A stretch of 52,707 nucleotides of DNA from Cruorifilaria tuberocauda (lineage: Eukaryota; Nematoda; Chromadorea; Rhabditida; Onchocercidae), in the NCBI GenBank assembly GCA_013365365.1, contig JABVXU010000382.1, positions 1 through 52,707 of the forward strand, in the 5' to 3' direction. Positions 32,301-38,625 of this stretch are shown here, one piece after another; the first letter of the stretch is position 1; the number at the start of each line of letters is the position of its first letter. Both the position numbers and the translations under genes were made by a program. Under the pieces are notes generated by a model. The model ran no database searches. It was not told the DNA's origin and saw only the letters and a program-made list of their open reading frames with translations.

Positions 32301-34435
32301 GCTAACCTTATATGTTAATTTTATATAATTAATTAACCTTATGTAATAATACGCACGTATAAACGTATAAAGTACAAAACGTTATTAAACGTTCAGTAGA
32401 ACTCTTTACGTGATATGTGCAAGTGAGTATGAATGCTAATTCCTTACTCCAACAATGGTGAATTTCTCGATGGAAAAAAATTATCAAGAGAAAAAGAAGA
32501 ATGAGAAAGAGAAAGAGAAGAAAGAAAATGGAAATGAGGAGAGAATGATTTGATATAAAAAAAATAATTCATAAAAACAATAAACAAATGAGAAGCATAT
32601 TGACAGAGATGAGAGAGCATGCAAACTGCAGCTTGCAAACTGCATGATAACAAACTATTAGCTATTTGAATTAAAATGAAATAATCAGAGAGAATGGCAA
32701 TTTCGTGAAGACATATATCAATGTGTATGCTTAGTCATTATGCAAACAAATTTGTCACGATAAAATGCGATGCTATCTGTCTCTGTCTGTACGTGTCTGT
32801 ACGTGTATGTGCATGTGCGTGTATGTGCATGTGCGTGTATGTGCATGTGCGTGCGTGTGTGTGTGTGTGTATGATATCTGCGATCAGTAAATTGATATTC
32901 AGCGAAACGGAAATTATTATAAATAGTAGAAGAGGTAGAGATGATATCAGATAAGATGAAGAAATATTTTCGTCAACAAAAAAGGAATGAAAGTTTCCTT
33001 GACGAATTCGAAGTTATTTATTGCTTTCTTTTTTGGAAAAGAAAAGAAAAAAAGAAAGGTAAGATGAAAGTGAAAGTTCACGTATGCTTCTTTGACGCTG
33101 TTGATAATGATAATTGATAGTGATAACACTGATAATAGAAAATTTGAAAAAAGAGAGGCAAGATGAAAGTGAAAGTTCACGTATGCTTCTTTGACGCTTT
33201 TGATATTATTCGTAACATTTGCGATCTAATCCAATCCAAAATTCAATCAGATTATTTTGTTTATTATTTTATAAACTGCGAACTTTTCTCTTCCGCTGAT
33301 CAGATCGCTTTATCTGCCGGATAAGCTTAAAAAAGTCTTAATGTTATAAATTGTTTGAATTTAAAAATGTTCCCAAAGAATTTATGAGTGAAAATTAAGG
33401 AGGGAAATTCGTTTTCTGTTCTCTGATCGACTTAGATCATTTTGTATAGATTGAAGGAAATTTGGATCAGTTCATAGCTTGGAGCAATCAGATGATCAAT
33501 GCCATTCTCATTACATCATATGAAAATATGATTCAGTACATTACCTCTGACCTTTCACTTATAAATGACCTTTTTATCTTCTTTCAAATCTCTTGTTGAT
33601 TCCACAAAATCTACAGGAAACGAAATAATCGATAGTTTTGACGGGTGAAAAGTTAAGTTACAAACAGTTACACTGCTTTTGCTTTAACAAATAGTCTTTC
33701 TTAGATTCCTCACATACACACATATACATGCACATACATACATATGCACACATACATTCATACACATACATGCACATGCATGCTCATGCACATAATGCAC
33801 ACACACATGTACACACATTGAAACATATGTACACATTCACACACATGTGTGTACACACATATGCACATTCATATACATCTTATAATTCAGTACACCACTT
33901 CTGACATGCACACACACATACACGTGCATGCATGGACACACACATTGATGACGAGAAATTGAGCGGAAGGAAGAAAGGCGAGTGACGAGGAACTGTTGAT
34001 TTCAAATACTAGAAGTGCTGAAGAACATTCGGCGCCATCTCGTTCACGTCACGTTCCCACGTCATCTCTCACGTCGACGGGATGATATGTTGACAGTGTT
34101 CTTCCATCTTCCTCTTCACATGATAGATAGCTAAACCGTTCTCTCTTCTTCTTCTTTTCCCTTCCTCTTCACACAGAGGTAGCTAGACCGTTTCCTCTCT
34201 TCTTTTGTTTTTTTCTTTTCGATTTTGTAAGGGAGGGATGGTGTAAATTCATTCATTTCATATTACTATAACATAACTGATTGAAAAGTTAATCGATAAG
34301 AATTCTCTGTTTTGTTTTGTTTATTTTAGAGTAAGATCAAAGGAAGTGGCGACGAAGAGGCAATTAATTAAAGCATACCTGTGCTTTCTGTAAATAACAA
34401 TCAGCTTCCCACAGTGGACTAATCTCTTCTTCCAT
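2926..34435 (-). CDS. Gene 1: large Ser/Thr-rich, polyQ-containing protein, family not identified (partial, 20 exons, continues past left edge)
   Basis: Coding exons in transcript order: 34379-34435, 28757-28886, 28109-28293, 27034-27253, 26517-26613, 26271-26390, 25492-25660, 25049-25225, 23573-23960, 23388-23434, 22664-22810, 9802-10185, 7882-8046, 7559-7650, 7305-7419, 7078-7177, 4018-4215, 3404-3639, 3130-3327, 2926-2965. All have AG/GT borders and every junction keeps frame: 3265 coding bases, 1088 codons plus one base. The protein is mostly low-complexity and looks disordered. It has a basic cluster at about residues 71-81, RRSVS at 247-251, 23 glutamines at about 685-707 followed by ETGTQTS, SIYDNLP at about 890-900, and SPPPPS near 1025. 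I recognise no enzyme fold in this part. SIYDNLP resembles a motif in DLC1/STARD RhoGAPs, but that is only motif-level and should not be used as a name. The exons are well supported. The two least certain links are across the 12.5 kb intron and from exon 16 to 17. Confidence 0.75.
3130..3327 (-). CDS. Gene 1 exon 19, proline run
   Basis: Acceptor taattacag, donor CAG/gtttct, 66 codons, phase 0 both ends. Codes KVKSSFEVEKNVGEVRSPPP, then SLRLNTENRTLSMVLASDLF, then an acidic end. The SPPPPSL run could bind SH3 or WW domains. Confidence 0.82.
3404..3639 (-). CDS. Gene 1 exon 18
   Basis: Acceptor taattatag, donor CTCAG/gtaact, phase 1 to 0. Ser/Asn-rich with a DSAISQHDISVSSGL stretch, SSPVTPG, then a basic NGRYRKQQ segment. 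Looks disordered and phosphorylatable. No domain recognised. Confidence 0.83.
4018..4215 (-). CDS. Gene 1 exon 17, SIYDNLP motif
   Basis: Acceptor ctttttgcag, donor AGTG/gtttgt, phase 1 both ends. Codes FSRHFKSASQTDQQSAYTG, then GSMNGSIYDNLPHAM and a Ser/Thr/Ala-rich tail ending LSRKNSSG. ASQTD is a second candidate LC8-type motif, and SIYDNLP could be a Tyr-phosphorylation or SH2-type site. Confidence 0.82.
4216..5013. other. Intron between exons 17 and alternative exon B
   Basis: Featureless AT-rich sequence; no coding potential seen. Confidence 0.5.
5014..5074 (-). CDS. Gene 1 alternative first exon B (MTGREEK start)
   Basis: ATG at 5074, reading MTGREEKTCSVVHNLNNQKK, then an AAAAAAG/gtatga donor in phase 1, which fits exon 17 (split Glu codon). 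Its donor is better than that of exon 16. No acceptor directly precedes it, so it is probably an alternative transcription start rather than a cassette exon. Upstream flank is GATA-rich and carries an internal duplication. Confidence 0.6.
5075..6480. promoter_or_regulatory. Putative internal promoter region of alternative exon B
   Basis: Rich in TTATCA/TGATAA words (5190-5440) and holds a two-copy duplication: about 5573-5626 and 5763-5817 share agtattataag...aatattgaac and attgataagcg-type ends, with related cttaaaagta / agtatac blocks before each. Position is immediately upstream of an ATG exon lacking an acceptor. Promoter activity is inferred, not seen. Confidence 0.35.
6491..6540. repeat. 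CT microsatellite
   Basis: Interrupted (CT)n with CCCT steps. Confidence 0.85.
6881..6941. repeat. CT microsatellite
   Basis: Interrupted (CT)n, second tract within 400 bases. Both sit between exon 16 and alternative exon B. Confidence 0.85.
7078..7177 (-). CDS. Gene 1 exon 16 (internal or terminal alternative)
   Basis: Acceptor atttttgcag, then VTNEVRNNESVLKHEIPSS and on to SANNQN. A weak donor AATG/gtttgc gives phase 1, which fits exon 17. If that donor is not used, the frame runs on to a TAA at 7049-7051 and the exon would be terminal, giving a shorter protein. I see no clear AATAAA just after that stop. Confidence 0.65.
7305..7419 (-). CDS. Gene 1 exon 15, acidic helix
   Basis: Acceptor atatcacag, donor AAAA/gtatga. 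Codes SSEDIDDSIAMLLEYAEDLD, an acidic amphipathic segment, then NRESHYPISTENVTK. Phase 2 to 0. Confidence 0.82.
7559..7650 (-). CDS. Gene 1 exon 14
   Basis: Acceptor gttttaacacag, donor ATACA/gtatgt. Codes MESHAAGKEVQGISCGNTEM and continues to ERKI plus a split Gln. It begins with an ATG codon, but phase 0 continuity with exon 13 argues for an internal exon. Confidence 0.8.
7882..8046 (-). CDS. Gene 1 exon 13, TQT motif after polyQ
   Basis: Acceptor tttttttcag, donor ACT/gtaagt, 55 codons. It reads ETGTQTSPYSLSRSSSFDWI, then an acidic Ser/Thr-rich segment. GTQTS fits the dynein light chain LC8 (DYNLL) binding consensus; no binding evidence beyond the motif. Confidence 0.85.
8047..9801. other. 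Intron between exons 12 and 13
   Basis: AT-rich; contains the ACGT cluster, a TTAATTAA run at about 8921-8942 and a (TTATC)n run near 9123. No coding exon seen. Confidence 0.5.
8559..8716. promoter_or_regulatory. Cluster of ACGT-core sites (CACGTG, RCGTG)
   Basis: TCACGTGA at the left end, then GTACGTCA, CTACGTACG, CTACGTGCGTG, CACGTA and CACGTGT within 160 bases of intron. RCGTG is the HIF core and CACGTG the bHLH E-box. Unusual density for such AT-rich sequence. Confidence 0.35.
9802..10185 (-). CDS. Gene 1 exon 12, ends in 23-residue polyglutamine
   Basis: Acceptor aaatttgcag, donor CAACAG/gtattc, 128 codons, phase 0 both ends. It starts VKCRAQKFETFNDIVDGTRK. A possible helix (HGIVASLIRAAEETRF) follows, then 23 consecutive Gln codons, mostly CAA with interspersed CAG. 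The repeat runs into the donor, so repeat-length changes and splicing are linked. Confidence 0.87.
10186..11344. other. Intron between alternative exon A and exon 12
   Basis: AT-rich with many TGATAA/TTATCA words (for example ttatcagt at about 10196, actgataa at 10861 and 11319). No coding signal. Confidence 0.5.
11345..11413 (-). CDS. Gene 1 alternative first exon A (ATG ATG start)
   Basis: It reads MMFTVTGTFAPSSSSTPSVP and three more residues, then an ATG/gtatca donor, phase 0, exactly matching exon 12. There is no good acceptor immediately upstream (frame open for at least 60 bases), so this is probably an internally initiated first exon inside the 12.5 kb intron. A perfect DR1 element sits 272 bases upstream. 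The Ser/Pro-rich start is unlike exon 1. Confidence 0.55.
11656..11697. promoter_or_regulatory. Nuclear-receptor half-site cluster with perfect DR1
   Basis: AGGTCA-A-AGGTCA at 11685-11697 is a perfect direct repeat with one-base spacer (HNF4/RXR-type). Two degenerate half-sites, aggtga (about 11656) and aggtta (about 11665), lie just beside it. It is 272 bases upstream of alternative first exon A. Confidence 0.45.
12983..13129. promoter_or_regulatory. Two pairs of tGCGCAyAT motifs, each pair spaced 24 bases
   Basis: Copies start near 12984, 13008, 13096 and 13120. Each contains TGCGCAYAT preceded by a purine-rich gacaa-type arm. Equal 24-base spacing in both pairs points to duplicated binding sites or a decayed 24-base repeat, about 1.6 kb upstream of alternative exon A. 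Confidence 0.4.
13509..13541. repeat. CT microsatellite
   Basis: (CT)n, about 16 units. Confidence 0.85.
13640..13701. repeat. CA microsatellite
   Basis: (AC)n of about 25 units grading into acacgcgtgtacacg. It makes three overlapping open frames on the minus strand that are not genes. Confidence 0.88.
15293..15412 (+). CDS. Small ORF of 39 residues (uncertain)
   Basis: Reads MDSLKRESLSDSLNILTEME, then SVIQFF and a Phe/Ser-rich tail. The first 26 codons are GC-richer than the surroundings and look codon-like; the tail is T-rich intron-like sequence. It is antisense within the large intron of gene 1. The 5' end also forms an 8-bp perfect hairpin (GATTCCCT-gaag-AGGGAATC). A chance ORF is a real possibility. 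Confidence 0.2.
   Translation: MDSLKRESLSDSLNILTEMESVIQFFSINFSFSFFFLEI
15749..15990. repeat. Diverged 24- to 30-base minisatellite (tACTGTAAcATtgAG units)
   Basis: About nine units built on g(c)GTACTGTAAYATTGAG; the first copies are 24 bases and nearly identical, later ones lengthen to about 30 and diverge. All frames stay open on both strands because of the repeat. Confidence 0.75.
17189..17230. promoter_or_regulatory. Tandem CRE + CATATG E-box unit
   Basis: Two adjacent ~21-base units, TGACGTAACATATGGACAT and TGACGTGCCATATGGATAT, each combining a CRE-like TGACGT with a CATATG E-box. A foreground island in otherwise featureless intron. Confidence 0.35.
17320..17368. repeat. GA microsatellite
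   Basis: (GA)n about 15 units, then GGA-interrupted. Confidence 0.88.
17717..17916. mobile_element. MITE-like foldback element, about 200 bp
   Basis: Two arms of about 95 bases are inverted copies: left ggttgttttgattttaattt against right aaattaaaatcaaaacaac, and inner ataaattattactttc against gaaagtaataatttat. Ends resemble each other (AAAAGATAAG / AAATGATAAG in inverse orientation) and both flanks are TA, as expected of a TA target-site duplication. No transposase. Probably a non-autonomous element of the Tc1/mariner type. Confidence 0.5.
18532..18588. repeat. GA-rich interrupted microsatellite
   Basis: gaggaagagaaataggagagaggg... impure (GA)n. Confidence 0.8.
19750..19815. repeat. CT microsatellite
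   Basis: ccctcc...(CT)n...ccctccct. Confidence 0.85.
21207..21245. repeat. CT microsatellite
   Basis: (CT)n followed by ctttctctttctc. Confidence 0.85.
22616..22659. repeat. CA/CG-rich tract at the exon 11 donor
   Basis: acacgcaaacacgcacacgc and on to gcacgcacgcagacacaac. On the transcript this is a UG/UGCG-rich run starting about 5 bases after the gttagt donor of exon 11. Confidence 0.8.
22664..22810 (-). CDS. Gene 1 exon 11
   Basis: Acceptor atttcag, donor AAAG/gttagt, 49 full codons, phase 0 at both ends. It starts IDRACFPMKGVDLTK and ends QTPSPLTVWKRK. A GT-rich (coding strand) dinucleotide tract starts a few bases after the donor. Either the next exon is 12.5 kb away at 10185, or transcripts end before it and exon 12 belongs only to internally initiated transcripts. 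Confidence 0.82.
22811..23387. other. Intron between exons 10 and 11
   Basis: 577 bases of AT-rich sequence, no other signal. Confidence 0.5.
23388..23434 (-). CDS. Gene 1 exon 10 (47-base small exon)
   Basis: Acceptor ggaattcag, donor AGA/gtaagt. It reads CNVVQWRRNIDVSNVR including the split first codon. It is missed when only long ORFs are considered. 47 bases is not a multiple of three, so skipping would shift frame. Confidence 0.8.
23573..23960 (-). CDS. Gene 1 exon 9 (largest exon)
   Basis: Acceptor ctcttttcag, donor GAAT/gtaagt, both strong. About 129 codons, Lys/Arg/Ser-rich, with LWRFLSRKKYPSFKKYLKL, a Trp- and Phe-containing basic amphipathic stretch, then an acidic segment. Ends in a split Cys codon completed by exon 10. 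Confidence 0.85.
23961..25048. other. Intron between exons 8 and 9
   Basis: AT-rich, with a GA tract at 24051-24078 and a CT tract at 24455-24478 that could pair in the RNA. No exon seen. Confidence 0.5.
25049..25225 (-). CDS. Gene 1 exon 8 (weak donor)
   Basis: Acceptor caatttcag, then QNMESKLEHNSDNSVTK and charged sequence ending NSHEK. The donor chosen (GAAAAA/gttttt) is a poor match to consensus. It was picked because it is the only GT near the end of the coding-like stretch that keeps phase 0 into exon 9. The frame stays open to 24935, so exon extension or skipping is possible. Confidence 0.62.
25492..25660 (-). CDS. Gene 1 exon 7
   Basis: Acceptor tttttcggcag, donor AAAG/gtattt, phase 2 to 0. 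It reads WTSQILAEIDSLPSSSF, a short helix-like segment at about residues 271-283 that may be one of the better ordered parts of the protein, followed by Ser/Thr/Ile-rich sequence. Confidence 0.82.
25661..26270. other. Intron between exons 6 and 7
   Basis: 610 bases, AT-rich; nothing recognised. Confidence 0.5.
26271..26390 (-). CDS. Gene 1 exon 6, RRSVS phosphosite region
   Basis: Split Arg codons at both ends (AG/A). It encodes DTPVRRSVSVRELNGKM. RRSVS at about residues 247-251 fits a basophilic kinase site (PKA/AKT/PKC class) and a possible 14-3-3 site. This is motif inference only. Confidence 0.82.
26517..26613 (-). CDS. Gene 1 exon 5
   Basis: Acceptor aaattgaag, donor GTTAG/gtatgt. It reads GPAARKAHRRTLRSKLNSF and then ANNHLETKAGSQV, highly basic at its start. 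Phases (1 in, 2 out) fit both neighbours. Confidence 0.8.
26614..27033. other. Intron between exons 4 and 5
   Basis: 420 bases, AT-rich; nothing recognised. Confidence 0.5.
27034..27253 (-). CDS. Gene 1 exon 4
   Basis: Acceptor ttttcctttacag, donor AAAG/gtcact, phase 0 to 1. The translation has NQLTTIAAKKRGQSTVIR, then Ser/Thr-rich sequence ending in SIDILQKFK. It joins exon 5 through a split Gly codon. No domain recognised. Confidence 0.82.
27254..28108. other. Intron between exons 3 and 4
   Basis: 855 bases; a short (tctaagAaat) repeat near 27556-27605, otherwise plain AT-rich. Confidence 0.5.
28109..28293 (-). CDS. Gene 1 exon 3, Arg/Lys-rich basic cluster
   Basis: It encodes DKEFRTLRRKRFTRRQRR, then LTGGIFGERTSRS and a Ser/Asp stretch ending ERKKRS. 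The basic run looks like a bipartite nuclear-localisation or phospholipid-binding patch. The acceptor is a tandem tatag/cag (NAGNAG): the upstream AG includes one extra Ala codon and the downstream AG (exon start 28290) skips it, both in frame. Donor gtaaat, phase 0. Confidence 0.82.
28294..28756. other. Intron between exons 2 and 3
   Basis: 463 bases, AT-rich; nothing recognised. Confidence 0.5.
28757..28886 (-). CDS. Gene 1 exon 2
   Basis: The frame opens with DQLISNFLHSSVAY. The acceptor is ttttttagacag; using the second AG gives phase 0 and joins exon 1 as KAQ-DQL. The donor is CCTG/gtgagt, phase 1. The segment is Ser-rich and its composition is unlike the flanking AT-rich introns. Confidence 0.75.
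29527..29652 (-). CDS. Small ORF of 41 residues, strongly charged (candidate microprotein or alternative exon)
   Basis: ATG at 29652 to TGA at 29527: MKSYGWLSKRRKDIEKDF, then QPHKFHPLQRELEERRHF, then EISAN. The composition (Trp, His, Arg, Glu, few Phe/Ile/Asn runs) is that of real protein and stands out from nearby AT-rich frames. It is on the same strand as gene 1, inside intron 1. The DNA also holds a good gtaagc donor after 22 bases and a catcctttacag acceptor, so a 57-base intron is possible, but splicing it closes the frame. I know no matching family. No upstream acceptor is seen, so it would be a single-exon gene or an alternative last exon. Confidence 0.35.
   Translation of the reverse strand: MKSYGWLSKRRKDIEKDFQPHKFHPLQRELEERRHFEISAN
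30661..30897 (+). pseudogene. Decayed coding-like stretch with in-frame stops
   Basis: Follows a good acceptor (tgtttttaacag). One frame of 79 codons reads MQVRKDFVIWHPEN, stop, LIFNLNPQEAMVMI, stop, MMRLSAD, stop, then 38 open codons including GYGSPFVHFGNFALLRIP. Stops sit where TAA/TGA could come from CAA/GAA/CGA. Codon-like composition suggests an old exon. Family unknown. Chance cannot be excluded. Confidence 0.22.
31181..31442. repeat. Three imperfect copies of a ~75-base repeat
   Basis: Each copy has aattcaaattgataacaaag, then gat-tta/gagtcat, then a (c)agtaaaaaattttactac core; the last two are closest. Confidence 0.55.
32786..32873. repeat. TG-rich minisatellite (gtgtatgtgcatgtgc units)
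   Basis: Three 16-base gtgtatgtgcatgtgc units flanked by gtacgtgtct and (GT)n. Confidence 0.8.
33061..33198. repeat. 39-base perfect direct repeat, 99 bases apart
   Basis: aagatgaaagtgaaagttca...tttgacgct occurs at 33061-33099 and 33160-33198 without mismatch; the flanks (agaaaggt/agagaggc and gttgata/tttgata) also match, so this is a recent segmental duplication. Confidence 0.8.
33711..33950. repeat. CA/CATG-rich tract
   Basis: About 240 bases of acacat, acatatgc, catgcacatgcatgc and acacac; alternating purine-pyrimidine throughout. Confidence 0.8.
34031..34080. promoter_or_regulatory. GC-rich island with ACGTCA/ACGTGA repeats near gene 1 start
   Basis: Contains GGCGCCATCTCG (YY1-like on one reading) followed by three ACGT-core sites; on the gene's strand these read GTGACGTGAA, ATGACGTGGG and CGACGTGAGA, like CRE/XBP1 sites. 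It lies about 300 bases inside intron 1, a usual place for an enhancer or downstream promoter. Confidence 0.4.
34108..34204. repeat. Imperfect tandem repeat, about 43 bases x 2
   Basis: cttcctcttcaca...tagctaaaccgttctctcttctt and cttcctcttcacacag...tagctagaccgtttcctctcttctt. Confidence 0.6.
34379..34435 (-). CDS. Gene 1 exon 1, start codon (19 codons)
   Basis: It reads MEEEISPLWEADCYLQKAQ and then a clean gtatgc donor, phase 0. This is the only ATG-bearing open segment I found upstream of exon 2 with a good donor and matching phase. A T-rich acceptor (atttgcag, about 34484) lies some 50 bases upstream of the ATG and could be a trans- or cis-splice site for a short 5' leader. The following intron is 5.5 kb. 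Confidence 0.6.
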
Positions 34436-34763
34436 ATTTCATCGCCAACCATTTAATTAATTCATTAATTAATTAACTAATTCTGCAAATTCTCTTTTCT
34501 TAACGAAAAGAAATTGAAAATTGGAAATTAAATCAAATTAAAGAATTTCAAAATTGATATAAATGTCAATGATTGTTATAATATCTTAGTCATTTCATGT
34601 TAACAAATGTATTTTCTATCCAAAATTACTTTTTATTGGAATCGAAAAACTGTATTTCATACAGAAATATATATTAAGTATAAATTTTGAATTACAGAAG
34701 TATTTTAAATTGATATAAGGTAATTTTCAACTATACAATAATCATTTTTGCTCTATCGCGACT

Positions 34764-34913
34764 ATTATTTGAATTCAAATATCGATAATAAATGATATTG
34801 ATAATACTAATTTATTATTTGAATTCAAATATCGATAATGAATGATATTGATAATACTAATTTATTATTTGAATTCAAATATCGATAATGAATGATATTG
34901 ATAATACTAATCG
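34764..34913. repeat. 50-base tandem repeat x 3 upstream of gene 1
   Basis: Three near-identical head-to-tail units starting attatttgaattcaaatatc; each contains a TTTGAATTCAAA palindrome, ATCGAT and ATTGATAAT. One base differs in unit 1. Located about 330-480 bases upstream of the gene 1 ATG. Confidence 0.9.
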
Positions 34914-34989
34914 TATTCAGCACAATAAAATATGAACTGTAATCGTCATTTTCGCTCAATATTCTTGAAAAAATTAATAAAAGAAATCA

Positions 34990-35250
34990 AAATTAGTAAA
35001 AGCAATGAAATCGAGAGTAATAGAAGCAATGGAATCAAAATTTGTAGAAGTAATGAAATTAAAAGTAATAAAAGTAATGAAACCAAAATTAGTAAAAGTA
35101 ATGAAATCAAAAGTAATAAAAGTAATGAAATCAAAATTAATTAACTATACATTCGAAATTAATGAAAATGAATCAAAATTAATTAAAGTAATGAAATGGA
35201 TGGAAATAGTGAAATTAAAATTAATAAAAGTAATGAAATTAAAATTAGCA
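34990..35250. repeat. 15-base tandem repeat (AAAAGTAATGAAATy)
   Basis: About 14 imperfect units. Because 15 is a multiple of three, all three frames stay open (SNEIK, VMKSK, NEIKS types), giving spurious ORFs on both strands. Confidence 0.85.
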
Positions 35251-38200
35251 TTACTAAAAAGTAACGCTATATTTTAACTGATATTGAGTGATCCCTTCGA
35301 GAATGAGAAATGTAACTAATTGATTGTTTAAGTAAACAATTAGTAAATTTTTGTCTATCAAAAAGAAAAAAACGAAAAAGAAATTTACTTTTTACAGTAT
35401 TTACAGTACATACTGTATTAATGAATAAACAAATAATGGATAAATTTTTAATCGAGTAATTAACAAAAACTAAATGAACAAAATCGAATTGCTTAACTTA
35501 ATTTTTGTGGTTTACCTTTTCTTGAAATCAATGATCAATTATGCTTTTCCGTTGCTTTTGTTACCATCTTTTTTATTCATGAATAAAGCTGCAAATATAA
35601 TCGGAAATAGTAATTGAATAATTAAATAGAATAAAATATAAATATCGATCACATTAGAAAACGATTAAACCATTTCAAAATTATACAGCAATAAATGATA
35701 AATACGATTAACATTAATTTAATATTATTTATCAATAATTTAAAAAAATCAACAAAAATCAGAAATAGTAATTAACAAAAAATAGTAATTAAAAAATATT
35801 TAATTAAAATTAAAAAATTATTCTGCTCAAGTTATCACAATAATAATAAGAATACATTAATTCAGTTGATTGTTATTCTATCCGAATGATTATGATTTAA
35901 TTCGAATAAATACTTTATTTCGCTCATAATTTAATTTCAGGATTTTATAAAACTGATTACAGTGCTGACCTATTTCATCTATTCTTTCATTCTAATCGAA
36001 TCATTTTGAATTCAAAAAAAAAAGAGAATTTAATAAATGGAACAATATCTTCAAAAGATTTCATTCTCAGAGATTTTTTTTTGTTTTTTGTTGTAAATAT
36101 TCCAAAAATAGAAAATGATGAAAATTGTATTCAATAAATAAATCCAAAAATTTAATATGAAAATTCCATTGTTTGCATATTTTTGCTTTTTGCACTAAAA
36201 GATTAATTTTATGTTTGAGTAAAATCAATGAAATAATAAATTAATCGGTCCATTCTTATTTCATTCATTAATTATTGGGCAACTTCTTATCACTTCTTCT
36301 TATCATCCTGAAAATGTATTTCGAAAATGAAATGATTTATAAGTTATAACGATAAATTATAGAAAATTTATCAAACGGGATTTAATGAGTTTTCTTGGAA
36401 TTTTTCAATGAAATAAGTAATACTTTTAAAGTTTTAAATTTCAAAAATTCAAGACTAATTTAAAATTTTTAATGATCGTACCTAGGTTATCACTTTTTTC
36501 ATTTTATTGATTGAATGAAAAATTTTAATTTTAAAAAATATGATAATACAAAGAGAATAGCTAATTGATTGATAAATGATTGATAATTGATTGATTCATT
36601 GATAAGATTGATGATTACGATTAAAATTACGATAGAAATACAAGTTTAAATTCAACATAAAATATATTTATATTATAAAAAATTAAATTTTGTTATAAAA
36701 TTTAATAGCTTGGAAATTCGTTTGAAAGTGTTATTAATTAGAAAATAATTAAATTAGTTAAAAAATTTTCCGAATGATTGCATATTTTCTTCGTTTAAAT
36801 AATTTTTATAAACTTTTTTAAAGCATTCTTTCTTCTTTGAAGAAAATATAAATTAATTATGAAAAAATAAAAATTAATTTAAGAAAAGAAATAATAACAT
36901 TAAGTAAAATAATAACAAAATGATAACAATTTTTCAGTTCTATTTCAAATTTTTATTTCACTTCAAATAGTTTCATTTTTTATTGTTATTTTTTAATTTT
37001 AATTTCAAATATTATTAAAAGCTTATAGGTAAAATGAAAAAAAAAATTATGCAAGTACCCGATTGTATGGAAAATAATTCGATAATTAGTATAAATTACA
37101 TCAAAAATTTTTTCGATTATTTCATTTTTTCAATTTCTTTCTTTATAATAGATTAGATAACACATTTATTATTTAATCAATAATTTCACAATTTTATAAA
37201 TCAATCAATCGATAATTTTTCTTATCAATAATATAATGTACCATTTATATTTTCATTAAAATTATATCAGTCATACTAATTATAAATTATAATATGATAA
37301 TTATAATTCAATAATATTCTATAATAAATATAATATATGATATCATATTCGAAATGACTGAGGAAGAAAACGGATCGATCAAATTTAATTAACAAAAAAT
37401 ATGAAAGAAATGATTGCAATCGTTTCTGATCGGAAATTAATCAATTCTGGAAAGCAGCTACATGGAAAGTTTGGAATAGCAAATGTGAATGAATGGTTTT
37501 GTGAGAAATGATTGGTATGTTAATGGTAGGCTATTACATACCAATGAAAAATTTCTCTCAATATCATGGAAAGTGCAAAAGTTCAGTTACAATCAACTGA
37601 TATTGATTTATGATAAAGTCATATTTGCGAATGGAAGAATTAACTTGATAATTTATTGAAATTTCATCTTCGTTACAGATTAAATAATTATTTAATCGAT
37701 AATTTCAAATTTTTATCGATAAATCGATCAATAATTTTCTTTATCAATAATATCATTATATTCGTGATATTTTGAATACCAAAAAAATGTGAAGGAAAAT
37801 TTTTTGAATATTAAGGGAATTTTTAAATATCGAGGTAAAAATTATCAATAACATAATGATATATAACGATATCGTAAATCTTAATACGATATATGATGCA
37901 AAAAATATCACATGAAATTATGATTATGATTATTCTTTATGTATGATTATTATAATAATTATGATTAATTAATACGTATATAGAATTTATAATCACTTTC
38001 ACTCAATAATTAAGAAAAATAAGTTTTACGATTACAATAAGATTTAACAATTTTGCTAAGATCTAATTAAAAAATAAAAAATAATTATTATTAATTCAAT
38101 TGAATTAATCAATGATTTGCATGACTCCATATCAAATTATCAGAATAACTGATAATCCTTAAAACTTTATATTGTAAATTAAACAAAGAAAAAACGAATT

Positions 38201-38540
38201 TAAATGAAATCAAAAATTTAACACTGATCATTCTTATTGAAAAAATAAGTTTAAACTTTAAACAGTAGCGATTTTTTCTTTTTTTCCTTTCCATTTCATC
38301 CCAAATAATTATCATCGTTATCACTAACAAAAATTAAACAAATAAAATATTTCACATATGAAAAAGGGTTGTGAAAGGCAAAGTGATAATTGAAATGGAA
38401 TTAATATCAATCAGAAAATATGTATTCGAAGACTGATAACTACCCGATACTTGAAGAGTGATAACTAACTATCCGATATTTGAAGACTGATAATTACCCG
38501 ATATGAGAGATGATATTATCACCGTAAAATTAAGTGAAAT

Positions 38541-38625
38541 ACACGGACAGACAAACATACACACACATATACACGCACACACACGCACGCATAAGCACAA
38601 AGCGCGCACACGTATACACACGTAT
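38541..38625. repeat. CA-rich tract
   Basis: acatacacacacatatacacgcacacacacgcacgc and related. Confidence 0.8.

Larger units (their letters stand above)
28887..34378. other. First intron of gene 1 (5.5 kb)
   Basis: Contains the 29527-29652 small ORF, the decayed coding-like stretch at 30661-30897, duplicated blocks near 31181-31442 and 33061-33198, TG/CA-rich tracts and the ACGT island near its 5' end. The remainder is AT-rich. Confidence 0.5.

Noticed and set aside
34932..35277. ORFs on both strands with SNEIK / LLLLISLLL repeats
   Set aside because: Generated by the 15-base tandem repeat, whose length is a multiple of three.
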